Shown here: in pieces, positions 34,423 through 43,637 of the stretch
How positions within the stretch are numbered: the stretch's first letter is position 1
Layout: each line of letters opens with the position of its first letter
From: Cloacibacillus evryensis DSM 19522
Lineage (GTDB): Bacteria > Synergistota > Synergistia > Synergistales > Synergistaceae
Reading direction: 5' to 3'
Length of the DNA: 64,000 bases
Assembly: GCF_000585335.1 (NCBI RefSeq)
Contig: NZ_KK073872.1
Span: 2,409,283 to 2,473,282, forward strand
Position numbers and translations under genes: made by a program
The notes under the pieces: model-generated
The model's database searches: none
What the model was told of the DNA's origin: nothing
What the model saw: the letters and a program-made list of their open reading frames with translations, nothing else

Positions 34423-34878
34423 ATGCCTTTTAAGAAAAATCCAACGTCACGCCATCGAGGCGCCGCGTTGCTGATGATAGTCCTAGTGGGATTTGCCGTG
34501 CTCTCAATTATAAGCGGAGTGGCGATCAATGTTGCATGGCGCACACTCCGTGCCGAGGCAAAACAGACACAGGAAATAGAAACAATCAGAACAGACGCGC
34601 TTGCACGCTCCGCAGTAAATACCGTTATTGAGGCGGCAAATGCAACTTCGGGTGATTTCTTCGGAGGAGCGTCAAATTCCATATCGTATGAAAGCGAGCA
34701 AGAAACGATCTTCTCCGCCCCCGATAAAACAACACTAAAGATAACGCTCAATGGAACGGCTAGAGACTACAATGTCACCGCCATAGTTTCCGCAGATACG
34801 AAAGCGTCTTCTGAGATACGGGCTGATGTGCTTCAAAGCGGCGACAAATACCTCATAACATGGAGGAAAATCAAATGA
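34423..34878 (+). CDS. PilX-like minor pilin
   Basis: 151 aa from the ATG at 34423 (GGAGG upstream). One N-terminal hydrophobic helix (GAALLMIVLVGFAVLSIISG) resembles the PilX/GspK-type 'RGxALLxxLV' start (RHRGAALLMIVLVG) that follows the prepilin-peptidase site. The C-terminal region is Ser/Thr-rich and polar. PilX-type proteins sit at the tip of type IV pili or type II pseudopili and help initiate assembly. First of four overlapping pilin genes; ATGA overlap with the next. Confidence 0.75.
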   Translation: MPFKKNPTSRHRGAALLMIVLVGFAVLSIISGVAINVAWRTLRAEAKQTQEIETIRTDALARSAVNTVIEAANATSGDFFGGASNSISYESEQETIFSAPDKTTLKITLNGTARDYNVTAIVSADTKASSEIRADVLQSGDKYLITWRKIK

Positions 34879-35219
34879 TGCGGCGAGGCAGCTTACTTGC
34901 GGAGGTACTGGTTTCAATACTGGTATTCACCATCGGCCTACTGGCCCTCGGCGGTTGCATCCTCTACAGCATGAGACTGATCGCAGCCTCGAAAGAAACA
35001 TTGCAGCAGGAGCAGGATGTCATAAACGCCTATGACAAATACATGCTGAAACGCGTCATTGACAATGACGGCACGCCGGAGGGAGCTCAAAGCGGCGGCA
35101 GCGGTACGATAAGGTTCAGCGGGAACGGTAGTGAGGAAGAAATTTCATACAACCTCTACCGTTATTCCGTAACCGGCAAAAAGGGCAGTGAAATATATGT
35201 CATACAGAGGGATAATTGA
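34875..35219 (+). CDS. PilV/GspI-like minor prepilin
   Basis: 114 aa from the ATG at 34875 (GGAGG at 34862, 8 bases; a second ATG at 34878 is possible). N-terminus MRRGSLLAEVLVSILVFTIG: a class III signal sequence with the conserved Glu5 (AE) and hydrophobic spine, but Ser replaces Phe at +1. Short polar head with a Gly/Ser-rich segment. Couples PilX and PilW translation through ATGA-type overlaps on both sides. Confidence 0.78.
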   Translation: MMRRGSLLAEVLVSILVFTIGLLALGGCILYSMRLIAASKETLQQEQDVINAYDKYMLKRVIDNDGTPEGAQSGGSGTIRFSGNGSEEEISYNLYRYSVTGKKGSEIYVIQRDN

Positions 35220-37732
35220 TGAAGCGTTACATAAAGCTGAGGGGATTTACCCTCGTAGAGATGCTTATCGGGATCGTGATGATGGCGATAGTTATCGGCG
35301 GGATAACCTTCGGCATCAATGCGGGTCTTAAAATATATACGCGCGCCGACGCAGAAAGTGAGATCCTGAGCGGCATGAGGTGGACGCTAAGGGGTTACAA
35401 TACCGAAGTCTCGCCTCTGCTCGCGAACGCCGTATCGATAGATATCCGCTCGCGCGACGCGGCCTATCTCAATACGATAAAAGACCTTAGTATCGACAAC
35501 AACGAGTATTACCTCTACATGGACCCTTCCGCAAATGCTCTGCGTTTTAAAACCAGCTCCGAGGACGCCATACTTGCCGGTTCTGAATATCTGGAAGAGT
35601 TGCTTTTTTATATATTCAAAACAGATGATTATCTACTGAAAATGGGAATTACGACGCGCCATCCCGAATTTCGAGACTTGAAACTGCATGTCGACGTAAA
35701 CCAGGGGCTTTATAACAAGCCTAAAAAGGACGGAGACAGCGCGAGCGATATAACTGACAAAAACATGTATACCGGGAACGTGATTCATTTCTGGGTACCC
35801 AGTAACGACGGGATAGAGGCCTCGTTGGATATCGTAAGCGACAGTACGAAAAGAATATTGAATTATGCGAGCGTTGACAAAGACATCGTCCTGCTGGCGA
35901 GCTACGACCTTTCGGTTTCCGGACATAACTTCTCGACCGGGACCTCTGGCGACAAATCTGTGATCGAGTGGTACATTTCGGCATCGTCCTCCGATTCTGC
36001 GCCCAGATATGCGATATCCGGCAGCAGCGGCGACATCACTCTGGATACGGAACAGAAAAAGAACGATTACAAATTCAAGGTAACCTCCGGGGATTCCGCT
36101 GTGACATGGGGAATGTTCGGCGTTATACGCTACAAGCTGATCCCAACCGTGGAATCGGACGGAGTGACGTACACGGGGAAAGAACAATGGAGCCCTTGGG
36201 TGGAACTGACGATGAAGGAAAACATTGATGGCAGCGCAGAAGGATTAACAAGCGACATATTTAAGCGCGGAGACGAATTAGAAAATAATAACGTCCAGGG
36301 AGAGCAAACCTTTAACACAACAACAGGGATATTGACCAATACAAGGCATGACGAGCAGACACAAATAAAAACCAAACTGGCGTCCTCGACGGAAAATGGG
36401 GAGAAGTACCTTACTTTGACGCCTCAAGGGGGAAAAGCCGCCCAAAAATGGACTTCGGATTTGGCCATTGATTTAATAACGACTATCAAAAGCAAGGATC
36501 TGTATTTTAACAGGTTTGGGAAAAATGTACCGAATTTCACTACACCGACCAACTACTCTGTCGTCGTAGACGCGGAGATAGCAGACGCCGACGCCTACGG
36601 GCTTTTCCTCAGCGGCGCCGTCAAATACCAAAATAACCCCAATAATGTCAAAAACGCAGAGAACTCCGGATATCTATTCCATTATGGATGGTATGGAGAT
36701 CCTACATACCAAAACCGTTTAAAAATGCGCCTAATCTCTGGTATGGCAGATAATACCAATAAACCCGGAGATCACCTTAGCGATATCTCAGCAGAAATAG
36801 GCTATGATAGCAATTATTCATTAGATAAGCATTACCATTGGACGCCTAGTTATCTTCAGAACAACTCATTTACGTCATCGGAGACGAAAGAGTTCTGGCA
36901 TTCTCGTCGAAGAGTAATATATACGATTCTGGAATATTATGACAATATCGAAAAAGCAACGGCCCCACGCTATATTGTCCGTGCCAGATATCTGAAGCAG
37001 CCTGATGAGATTCTCTCATCGCTATCTCTTGAAGAACGATATCGCGTCAAGAAGCTTGATCCATGGTACACAGGGAGACTCTTTTTCGACTCAGAACCGG
37101 CATGGTGGGGCGGATATATGGGGATGGCTCCGGAAAAGACTAATGACCCCCTCGTTGTAAAATACAAGATAATGAACTACACGGAATACGCTGGGAAATA
37201 CTGGGAAACGCTCAAAGTTTTTGATACTGAAGAGAAGACAAGATACCCATTAAGATGCTCAGAGAGTGTAACAGCAATTCTTACAGCAAGGTCCATGGAT
37301 ATCATAGCGGATGTTGATAAATTCAATCTGAATAATATAGACATTTTTAAGTCCCGTACAAGAGGACGGTTCCTTGGCATCAATGTCTGGGTCAATGATA
37401 TAGGCAACATCAAAGACATCGGCATGAAACTCTTCGAGTTCAACCTAGCTCCCGGTTTTTCAAAAGCGGAACTTAAAGCGATCATGCCAAAAGGCGCTAA
37501 GATGTACGAACTCAGCGATCTGGTCGGCAGCGACTGGCAATCAAATTATCCATGGCTAAACAGTGGCAATCAAAATATGAACAGCGCATTATTCAGCGGT
37601 GCCTCTTCAAACGGAGACGGCAATGGCAGCATATACACAAAAAGAGGCTCCGGCATTATGGGACTGCAGCACATACCCAGTGATTCATGCGAATGCCCAT
37701 TGTGCCTAAGGCAGGCCGGAAAAGAGTATTAA
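35219..37732 (+). CDS. Very large PilW-like prepilin
   Basis: 837 aa, several times the length of ordinary PilW (about 200-350 aa). The N-terminus has a textbook prepilin site and helix (KLRGFTLVEMLIGIVMMAIV, cleavage G/F, Glu5). The head is a long beta-rich region. Residues about 430-520 (YSVVVDAEIADADAYGLFLS, GYLFHYGWYGD) resemble a lectin/LamG-like sandwich. The C-terminal tail holds three closely spaced Cys (CECPLC). DNA from about 36200 to 37700 is visibly AT-richer than its neighbours. Probably a pilus-tip adhesin; the added domains are not assigned to a family. Confidence 0.78.
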   Translation: MKRYIKLRGFTLVEMLIGIVMMAIVIGGITFGINAGLKIYTRADAESEILSGMRWTLRGYNTEVSPLLANAVSIDIRSRDAAYLNTIKDLSIDNNEYYLYMDPSANALRFKTSSEDAILAGSEYLEELLFYIFKTDDYLLKMGITTRHPEFRDLKLHVDVNQGLYNKPKKDGDSASDITDKNMYTGNVIHFWVPSNDGIEASLDIVSDSTKRILNYASVDKDIVLLASYDLSVSGHNFSTGTSGDKSVIEWYISASSSDSAPRYAISGSSGDITLDTEQKKNDYKFKVTSGDSAVTWGMFGVIRYKLIPTVESDGVTYTGKEQWSPWVELTMKENIDGSAEGLTSDIFKRGDELENNNVQGEQTFNTTTGILTNTRHDEQTQIKTKLASSTENGEKYLTLTPQGGKAAQKWTSDLAIDLITTIKSKDLYFNRFGKNVPNFTTPTNYSVVVDAEIADADAYGLFLSGAVKYQNNPNNVKNAENSGYLFHYGWYGDPTYQNRLKMRLISGMADNTNKPGDHLSDISAEIGYDSNYSLDKHYHWTPSYLQNNSFTSSETKEFWHSRRRVIYTILEYYDNIEKATAPRYIVRARYLKQPDEILSSLSLEERYRVKKLDPWYTGRLFFDSEPAWWGGYMGMAPEKTNDPLVVKYKIMNYTEYAGKYWETLKVFDTEEKTRYPLRCSESVTAILTARSMDIIADVDKFNLNNIDIFKSRTRGRFLGINVWVNDIGNIKDIGMKLFEFNLAPGFSKAELKAIMPKGAKMYELSDLVGSDWQSNYPWLNSGNQNMNSALFSGASSNGDGNGSIYTKRGSGIMGLQHIPSDSCECPLCLRQAGKEY

Positions 37733-37751
37733 CGTCAAAGGGGATGTCACT

Positions 37752-38570
37752 ATGAGGAAAAAGGCTTTCACTCTGGCAGAAATATTGATCGTCATCGTCA
37801 TCATCGGCGTACTGGCGGCCATTGCCATGCCGTCGCTCACCGGTTCCACGGAGAGCGCGAAAGAGGCGGCGTGCAACGGAGAGATGGAAAAAATAAAAAA
37901 TGCCATTTCGCTTGAAGAATTTGGCAGAAACGCGAACTTCGCCGAAACGGTCGAGAAAATAATGAAGGAAGCACCCAAAGCGAAAAAAGGGCAGGTCGGA
38001 GACGATTTGGCTTATTATTCCGGCCTTTGTCAGGATGATGGTATATATTTGATAACACGCGGTAATATGAGCGCAAGCGTAAGGTGTACGAAGCATGGAG
38101 GAACCGTTGCGACAGTTCCTGTTACAGCAAATAATATTATCGCTGAACTCGATAGAATGACAAATACTCTAAATAATGCTGCAAACAAATACTTTTCAAG
38201 TCGAAACCCTAAATTTGAAAATGGCGTTGCGCAAACAACGCTCGATAAGAACGGCAAGAACTTTGCGCCTGACGTAAATAGTATCCTTGAGAACTTGTTC
38301 GGTTCAGATGTTAATTTGGGAACATGGCGGATTGAATTGACATCAAAAGAATCGCCGTTCGGATATAATTATTTTTACACGGCCTCGGATATTACAAAAA
38401 TGAACGTAGGCGAGATGGTCGACGTGTCCGCCGTCATCACGAAAAATTTTACGGACAATGAGAATACATATTCAGAAGGGACTTATACTGGGCAGGCAAG
38501 CGTTGAAACGAAATCTGTTGATAATGAAACGGTATATTACCTTAAGCCAATTTATTCATCTCTGAAATAA
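37752..38570 (+). CDS. Type IV pilin / type II pseudopilin, Cys-containing head
   Basis: 272 aa. Prepilin site and helix KKAFTLAEILIVIVIIGVLA (cleavage before Phe, Glu5), then a soluble head with Cys in AACNGEMEK, SGLCQDD and SVRCTKHGG that could form disulphides. The sequence is clearly paralogous to the pilin at 40221-41045. It follows the large PilW by 19 bases and closes the minor-pilin operon. Pilus assembly ATPase, platform and secretin genes are not in this window. Confidence 0.85.
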   Translation: MRKKAFTLAEILIVIVIIGVLAAIAMPSLTGSTESAKEAACNGEMEKIKNAISLEEFGRNANFAETVEKIMKEAPKAKKGQVGDDLAYYSGLCQDDGIYLITRGNMSASVRCTKHGGTVATVPVTANNIIAELDRMTNTLNNAANKYFSSRNPKFENGVAQTTLDKNGKNFAPDVNSILENLFGSDVNLGTWRIELTSKESPFGYNYFYTASDITKMNVGEMVDVSAVITKNFTDNENTYSEGTYTGQASVETKSVDNETVYYLKPIYSSLK

Positions 38571-38596
38571 TCACTGTAAATAAAAAACAACAGTGA
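38571..38596 (+). terminator. Hairpin after the pilin operon
   Basis: TCACTGT and ACAGTGA form a 7-bp stem directly after the stop codon. No clear T run, so moderate support only. Confidence 0.35.
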
Positions 38597-38634
38597 CATC
38601 GAGGACATGTTTCCTGCGGCCTGTTAAAATCAAT

Positions 38635-38665
38635 AATACCCGTGCTGTTCGGCAGCACGGGTATT
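38635..38665. other. 13-bp perfect hairpin between pilin and NSS genes
   Basis: AATACCCGTGCTG-TTCGG-CAGCACGGGTATT, a long perfect stem without a T tract. It could terminate transcription in either direction or be a REP-like element. A TATAAT (38734-38739) further on may serve the NSS gene. Confidence 0.5.
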
Positions 38666-38797
38666 GGTAGCTAACTGTCGATGCGGTCACATTAGCGCCG
38701 CCCACACTTTCCGTGATATCCGCGATGTTTTTGTATAATTTACTGCGCAGTGATGATACAATAAATTCGCGGCAGAGAAAAAACAGGAGGCATTATG

Positions 38798-40135
38798 ATG
38801 ATCGACGAAAATAAGCGGGAATCTTTCGGGAGCCGGGTCGGCTTTGTGCTTGCGGCGGCGGGGTCGGCGGTGGGACTCGGCAATTTGTGGAAGTTTCCGT
38901 ATATTGCGGGAAAGAACGGCGGGGCGGCTTTTCTTTTTATTTATATTGTGATAATCGTCTGTATCGGCGTCACCGCGATGACGGCGGAGGTCCTTATCGG
39001 GCGCATGGGCAGGCTGAACGCGGCGGACGGCTTTGAAAAGCTCGGCGGCAAGAGGTGGAAGCCGGTCGGGCTGGCCGGGATATTGTGTACCTTTATCATC
39101 CTCTCGTATTATTCCGTCATCGGCGGCTGGATCGTAAAATATTTCTTTATGTCTTTCACCGATCTTTTAGAATATGCCGGAGCGGGAAAAACCGGCGAGA
39201 TTTTCGGAGCCTTTGTTTCAAATCCGACGGAGGTGATCTTCTATCAGGGAATATTTATGCTGGTCACGGCGATCGTCGTATTGTTCGGGATAAAGGGCGG
39301 CATCGAGCGGAGCTGCAAGATAATGATGCCGATGCTGTTCGTGGCGATGCTTATCCTCATTCTCCGCGCGGTGACGCTGCCGGGCGCGATGGCCGGGATA
39401 GAGTTCTATCTCAAACCCGACTTCTCAAAAGTGACCTCCGAGACGTGGCTCGCGGCGCTGGGGCAGGGATTTTTCTCGCTTTCGCTCGGCGCGGGCGCGA
39501 TCATGATCTACGGCAGTTATCTGCCCAGGACGGAGAACATCATCTCTTCGGTGAAGCAGATATGCTTCATCGACACGGCGGTCGCTTTCCTCGCGGGGCT
39601 GATGATCTTCCCCGCCGTTTTCGCCTTCGGCGCGGAGCCGGCGGCGGGTCCCGGACTGACCTTCATCACCGTCCCCACTCTCTTCGCGAAGATGAGCGGC
39701 GGCGTGGTCTTCGCGGTGATTTTTTTCCTGCTCTTTTTCGTCGCGGCGCTGACCTCCTCGATATCGCTGCTTGAGTGTTCCACGGGATATTTCGTGGATC
39801 ACGGCATGGACAGGAAGATGGCGACGCTGATTACGGCGGTGCTGATTTTCATCACCGGCATTCCCTCGGCCTGCTCGCTCTCCGGCGGCCTCAAGATCGG
39901 CAGCCGCGACTTCATCGACGCGGCGGGTTATCTGACGGACAGCATCATGATGCCGCTCTGCTCGATGTTCTGCTGCCTCTTCGTCGGCTGGGCGCTGAAC
40001 AGGGAGCTGGTGAAGCGTGAGGCGACCAACGACGGGAAGATCAGCTTCGGGCTTTTCGATATCTGGATGATAATGGTAAAGGTGATCGCCCCCGCCGCGA
40101 TCCTGGTGATTTTCTTTACGGGGCTTAAGTGGTAG
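38798..40135 (+). CDS. Neurotransmitter:sodium symporter (NSS) family transporter
   Basis: 445 aa from the second ATG (38798, 7 bases after GGAGG; the ATG at 38795 is 4 bases away). Classic NSS N-terminus SRVGFVLAAAGSAVGLGNLW with KFPYIAGKNGGAAF, forming the Na1/Na2 and substrate sites in TM1. About 11 helices, as in short bacterial members (TnaT/MhsT type). YYSVIGGWIVKYFF is TM3, and SSISLLECSTGYFVDHG the TM8 region. Imports an amino acid with Na+, fitting amino-acid fermentation; the specific one is unknown. Confidence 0.93.
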   Translation: MIDENKRESFGSRVGFVLAAAGSAVGLGNLWKFPYIAGKNGGAAFLFIYIVIIVCIGVTAMTAEVLIGRMGRLNAADGFEKLGGKRWKPVGLAGILCTFIILSYYSVIGGWIVKYFFMSFTDLLEYAGAGKTGEIFGAFVSNPTEVIFYQGIFMLVTAIVVLFGIKGGIERSCKIMMPMLFVAMLILILRAVTLPGAMAGIEFYLKPDFSKVTSETWLAALGQGFFSLSLGAGAIMIYGSYLPRTENIISSVKQICFIDTAVAFLAGLMIFPAVFAFGAEPAAGPGLTFITVPTLFAKMSGGVVFAVIFFLLFFVAALTSSISLLECSTGYFVDHGMDRKMATLITAVLIFITGIPSACSLSGGLKIGSRDFIDAAGYLTDSIMMPLCSMFCCLFVGWALNRELVKREATNDGKISFGLFDIWMIMVKVIAPAAILVIFFTGLKW

Positions 40136-40160
40136 GGGAAAAGAACAAACAGCTCTAATG

Positions 40161-40211
40161 TATAAGGCAAGGAGGGAATGGCTTTTACCTCGCGCCCTTC
40201 CTTGTCTTATA
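40161..40211. terminator. Long imperfect hairpin between convergent genes
   Basis: TATAAG-CAAGGA-GG pairs with CC-TTCCTTG-CTTATA around a 20-base loop, centred between the NSS stop and the inverted pilin stop. Serves as a shared terminator by position; T tracts are poor. Confidence 0.45.
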
Positions 40212-40220
40212 TAAGATGAT

Positions 40221-41045
40221 TTATTTCAGAAATGGTGAGAATCCAGGCACTTCGGTCCAAGTAACATTTACCAGCTCTGATCCATATATTATCTCCGAAC
40301 CGTTTTTTATTGACCCATACACCTGATTTTTTATGTCACCATTCATGGCTGCTGTATTAATTGATGGAGAACACTTATACCATCTATCTGTTTCGCTGTT
40401 ATATACATACTCCGCTACATAGCTATTGGCTCCGCCAAACTTATTTTCACTTGCATATAACAGAGGATCTCCGCTTTTGCCCTTTATATCCGCTTTGACA
40501 TAATATTCCTTGCCGTCATAAACATAAGGGCCTCCCAAAAGTTTTCCCACTAATTCCATTAATTTGCGCCCCGACGGCCACTCCACGCCACTCGCCATCT
40601 CTTTATATGCGGCCAGCACATGTTCATATATTGTTTTCGTTCTGTCCATTTTTTCTTCATCATGCCCCTCAATGGAGCATGATATCAACAGCCTATCATT
40701 ACTCGTAGTCGTCATTGAATATGTGCCTCCTGCATGACATACTCCGAGGCAGAAAGCTGAATCATCCGCTGTACTCAGATTTTTAACCTTTGTAAACTGC
40801 GCCATCGCCTTTTCCAAAGATTCTTTGAAAGTTTTCCCATTTTCCGCGCGCTCCACATAATAGGCGCTCTTTATCGTGCGGCGATCCCCCCGGCACGCCG
40901 TTTTCTCCGCCGTTTCCGTCGACGAACCGGCGCTCAGCGCCATGAGGCCGGCGAGGATGCCGATGATGATCACGACGATCAATATCTCCACGAGGGTGAA
41001 TGCCCTCTTTTTTTTATTTTTCAAAAGTTTATCCACAACGACCAC
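40221..41045 (-). CDS. Type IV pilin-like protein, paralogue of the 37752 pilin
   Basis: 274 aa. GTG start at 41045, or a GTG at 41036 that has GGTGG upstream. Prepilin site and helix KKRAFTLVEILIVVIIIGIL (cleavage before Phe, Glu5). The head carries Cys in TACRGDRRT, AFCLGVCHAGG and LISCSIEGHD, matching the Cys pattern of the pilin at 37752-38570. It is inverted relative to the pilin operon and separated from it by the NSS gene. Function could be a structural or a minor pilin. Confidence 0.83.
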   Translation of the reverse strand: MVVVDKLLKNKKKRAFTLVEILIVVIIIGILAGLMALSAGSSTETAEKTACRGDRRTIKSAYYVERAENGKTFKESLEKAMAQFTKVKNLSTADDSAFCLGVCHAGGTYSMTTTSNDRLLISCSIEGHDEEKMDRTKTIYEHVLAAYKEMASGVEWPSGRKLMELVGKLLGGPYVYDGKEYYVKADIKGKSGDPLLYASENKFGGANSYVAEYVYNSETDRWYKCSPSINTAAMNGDIKNQVYGSIKNGSEIIYGSELVNVTWTEVPGFSPFLK

Positions 41046-41141
41046 CCGCTTTCAAAGCCCGCGATATCCGGGGCTTTCTAATTTCATCCTTATAAAAACA
41101 GTCGCTTTACTTTTTATAGGGACTCTCCCATGTCTATTATT

Positions 41142-43607
41142 TTAAGGCATTTTCAGGTATCTGGCGAGCGTATCGCAGAGCAGTTTCGGGTCGATCGGTT
41201 TTGCCAGATGTTCGTTCATTCCCGCGGATTTGGATTTTTCCACGTCCTCGTCGAAGGCGTTGGCGCTCATCGCGACGATCGGGATGCTGCGGGCGTCGGC
41301 TTTTTCGGTATGGCGGATGGATCTGGCGGCGGTAAGCCCATCCATCAGCGGCATGCGGATGTCCATAAGTATGAGGTCGTAGTAATGATCGGGGTTTGCG
41401 ACAAACGCCTCTATCGCCGCAAGACCGTTTTCCGCGACCTCCACTTCGAGGCCCACGGAGGTGAGGAGGCGCCTGGCAACTTCGACGTTGAGCAGGTGGT
41501 CCTCCGCAAGCAGCACGCGGCGGCCGCTGAAGTCATATTTTATCTTCGGCTCCCGCGCCCCCGCGTATTTTTTTTCACCGCGGCAAGGCCGCTCTTCGCA
41601 GAGTTCAAGAGGCAGCGTGATGACAAATTCGCTGCCGGCGCCCTCTATGCTGCTCACCGTTATGCGGCCGCCCATGAGTTCCGCGAGGTTCCTGGATATC
41701 GCCAGCCCCAGCCCGGTGCCGCCGTAAGCCGAGGAGGCTCCGGAGTATTCCTGTTCGAACGGATCGAAGATTTTCGTAATAAATTCTTCTTTTATGCCGA
41801 TCCCCGTGTCGTTGACGGAGAAGCGCATGTAGGCTTTGCCGGCGGATATCCTGTCCTGGCTGACCGCAAACCGCACGCGGCCTCCCGCCGGAGTGAATTT
41901 TATCGCGTTGGAGATGATATTTATCAGTATCTGCTGGAGTTTAATCGGGTCGCCAAGATAGCCGCTCTCTGTGAAGGTCATCATGACGCAGTCGTAGTCG
42001 ACGCCCTTCGCCTCCGCCTGTTCGCAGCAGATGGTATTGATGCCGTTGATGAATTCCTCAAAGGGGATCTTTTCTTTCTTGATGACGACTTTGCCGCTTT
42101 CGATGCGGCTCATGCCAAGTATGTCGTTGATAAGGGTCAGCAGGAAGCGCGCCGATATCCCGACTTTCGCCAGACAGTCAGAGACCTGTTCCGGGTCGTC
42201 CACACACTGCGCGGCGATCGCCGACATCCCTATTATCGCGTTCATCGGCGTTCTGATCTCATGGCTCATGCGCGAGAGGAATTCAGACTTGGCGAGGCTG
42301 GCCTGCTTTGCCTGGGCGAGCGCCTCTCTGAGCATCTCCTGCTGCCTCGCCTGCTCGTTGAAGATCTCAGTCACATCGCTCTTCGTCGCCAGTATAAAAC
42401 GTCTGATGTCGTCAAGATAGCAAAACTGCCATTTTTTCCGCGCTTTTCCGCCGCGTTTATCCTGCACGTTGAAGGAGCAGCTGAAGAGCTCCTGTCTTTC
42501 AAGTTCGCGCAGTATATTGTCCAGCTTCATCACCCGCACGGCTTCCGGCAGTTCTTCGTCCAGCACGTAACCGCCCAATATCGTATTCAGCCCGTTCCTG
42601 TAGTTGGAGGCGTCCGGACAACTGTCCTCAAGGGATTGATATATCGTCATCGCTCCGGTGCTGACGTCGATGAGGACGATCCGGTCATATTCTATCTCGG
42701 TTATCCGCTTGGTGATCATCTCCGGGTTTTTCTCTTTGCTGATATCATAGGTATAGAGGAAGCACATTATATCCCGCGTCTCCGGGTGGAGGAACCGCTT
42801 CGCGGAGGTACGCGCCCAGATGACTCCCCCGTCGTTGGTCCCGCGCAGGTACTCGAGCGTCGCCGGCGTCTCTTCGAGCGAGATCGGGGCGGAGAGGTTT
42901 TCGAGGCTGAACGTATCGAGTATTTCCTTTCTCTTTTCGTCCCTGATCGCGGTGGCGGAAAGAGCGGAGACCGCCCGGCTGAAGGGCATCCCCTCATGGC
43001 AGACGCCGATGTTGGGACCGGCCCGATAGACTTCTATGATATCTTTGGTGATGTTGGCCCTTGCCCTTGTAAGCGCGTTTTTGCTTTCCGCCGTATCCTG
43101 GAAACGCTTTTCTTCTTCAAAACGACGCTCCATCTCCTTCAGCCCGGTCATGCGGAGGTTCGCATTCCGGACGGCGGCATCCGCCTTTTGCCGCTTCGAG
43201 CGGGCGAGCGGACGTTCTTTGCCAAACCGCTCTCTCTTCCGTTCCGCCGTCACGTCGGAGAGCAGACAGGCGCAGTACCCCTCCGCAAGACGGTAGCTGA
43301 ACACGCAGAGGTATTTATCTATTTCAGGACTGTAGTCGACGATGGAGATCCCCGCTCCGGCAGAGGCCGCCCGTCCGTAAAAGTCCAGCCACTTGCGGTC
43401 GGCGTTGTCAAACAGCTTGTAAAAACACTTGCCGTTGACGTATTCCGCATCGAAACCCTCCAGCCGTGCGAGCGCCCTGTTGAGGTAGACGAAGCGAAAG
43501 TCCGCGAAATTGCCGTGATCGTCTTTCAGCATCTCTATTATGCAGGACGGCTGCGGGCTGTCGTCAAAACAGGCGCGAAAATCATCAAGCCTCTCCGTAT
43601 TTTCCAT
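41142..43607 (-). CDS. Cytoplasmic hybrid histidine kinase
   Basis: 821 aa, no membrane helix. PAS-like sensor regions lie at about residues 15-130 and 230-400 (including CFLYTYDISKEKNPEMITKR). Then come HisKA with phospho-His near 446 (FLSRMSHEIRTPMNAIIGMS), HATPase (ISNAIKFTPAGGRVRF, DTGIGIKEEF, GGTGLGLAIS), and a C-terminal receiver with Asp near 747 (YDLILMDIRMPLMDGL). No HPt domain, so phosphate must go through a separate HPt such as the one at 50275-50631. It follows the next hybrid kinase by 30 bases, and the two are close relatives in their kinase cores. Confidence 0.93.
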   Translation of the reverse strand: MENTERLDDFRACFDDSPQPSCIIEMLKDDHGNFADFRFVYLNRALARLEGFDAEYVNGKCFYKLFDNADRKWLDFYGRAASAGAGISIVDYSPEIDKYLCVFSYRLAEGYCACLLSDVTAERKRERFGKERPLARSKRQKADAAVRNANLRMTGLKEMERRFEEEKRFQDTAESKNALTRARANITKDIIEVYRAGPNIGVCHEGMPFSRAVSALSATAIRDEKRKEILDTFSLENLSAPISLEETPATLEYLRGTNDGGVIWARTSAKRFLHPETRDIMCFLYTYDISKEKNPEMITKRITEIEYDRIVLIDVSTGAMTIYQSLEDSCPDASNYRNGLNTILGGYVLDEELPEAVRVMKLDNILRELERQELFSCSFNVQDKRGGKARKKWQFCYLDDIRRFILATKSDVTEIFNEQARQQEMLREALAQAKQASLAKSEFLSRMSHEIRTPMNAIIGMSAIAAQCVDDPEQVSDCLAKVGISARFLLTLINDILGMSRIESGKVVIKKEKIPFEEFINGINTICCEQAEAKGVDYDCVMMTFTESGYLGDPIKLQQILINIISNAIKFTPAGGRVRFAVSQDRISAGKAYMRFSVNDTGIGIKEEFITKIFDPFEQEYSGASSAYGGTGLGLAISRNLAELMGGRITVSSIEGAGSEFVITLPLELCEERPCRGEKKYAGAREPKIKYDFSGRRVLLAEDHLLNVEVARRLLTSVGLEVEVAENGLAAIEAFVANPDHYYDLILMDIRMPLMDGLTAARSIRHTEKADARSIPIVAMSANAFDEDVEKSKSAGMNEHLAKPIDPKLLCDTLARYLKMP

Positions 43608-43637
43608 CGGCGTCCTCTCCTTTATGATATCAAACCG

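Noticed and set aside
36200-37700. Frameshifted or chimeric pilW as explanation of its length
   Set aside because: The frame is open throughout with no internal stop, and a plausible C-terminus leads directly into the next pilin gene, so a genuine large protein is more likely.
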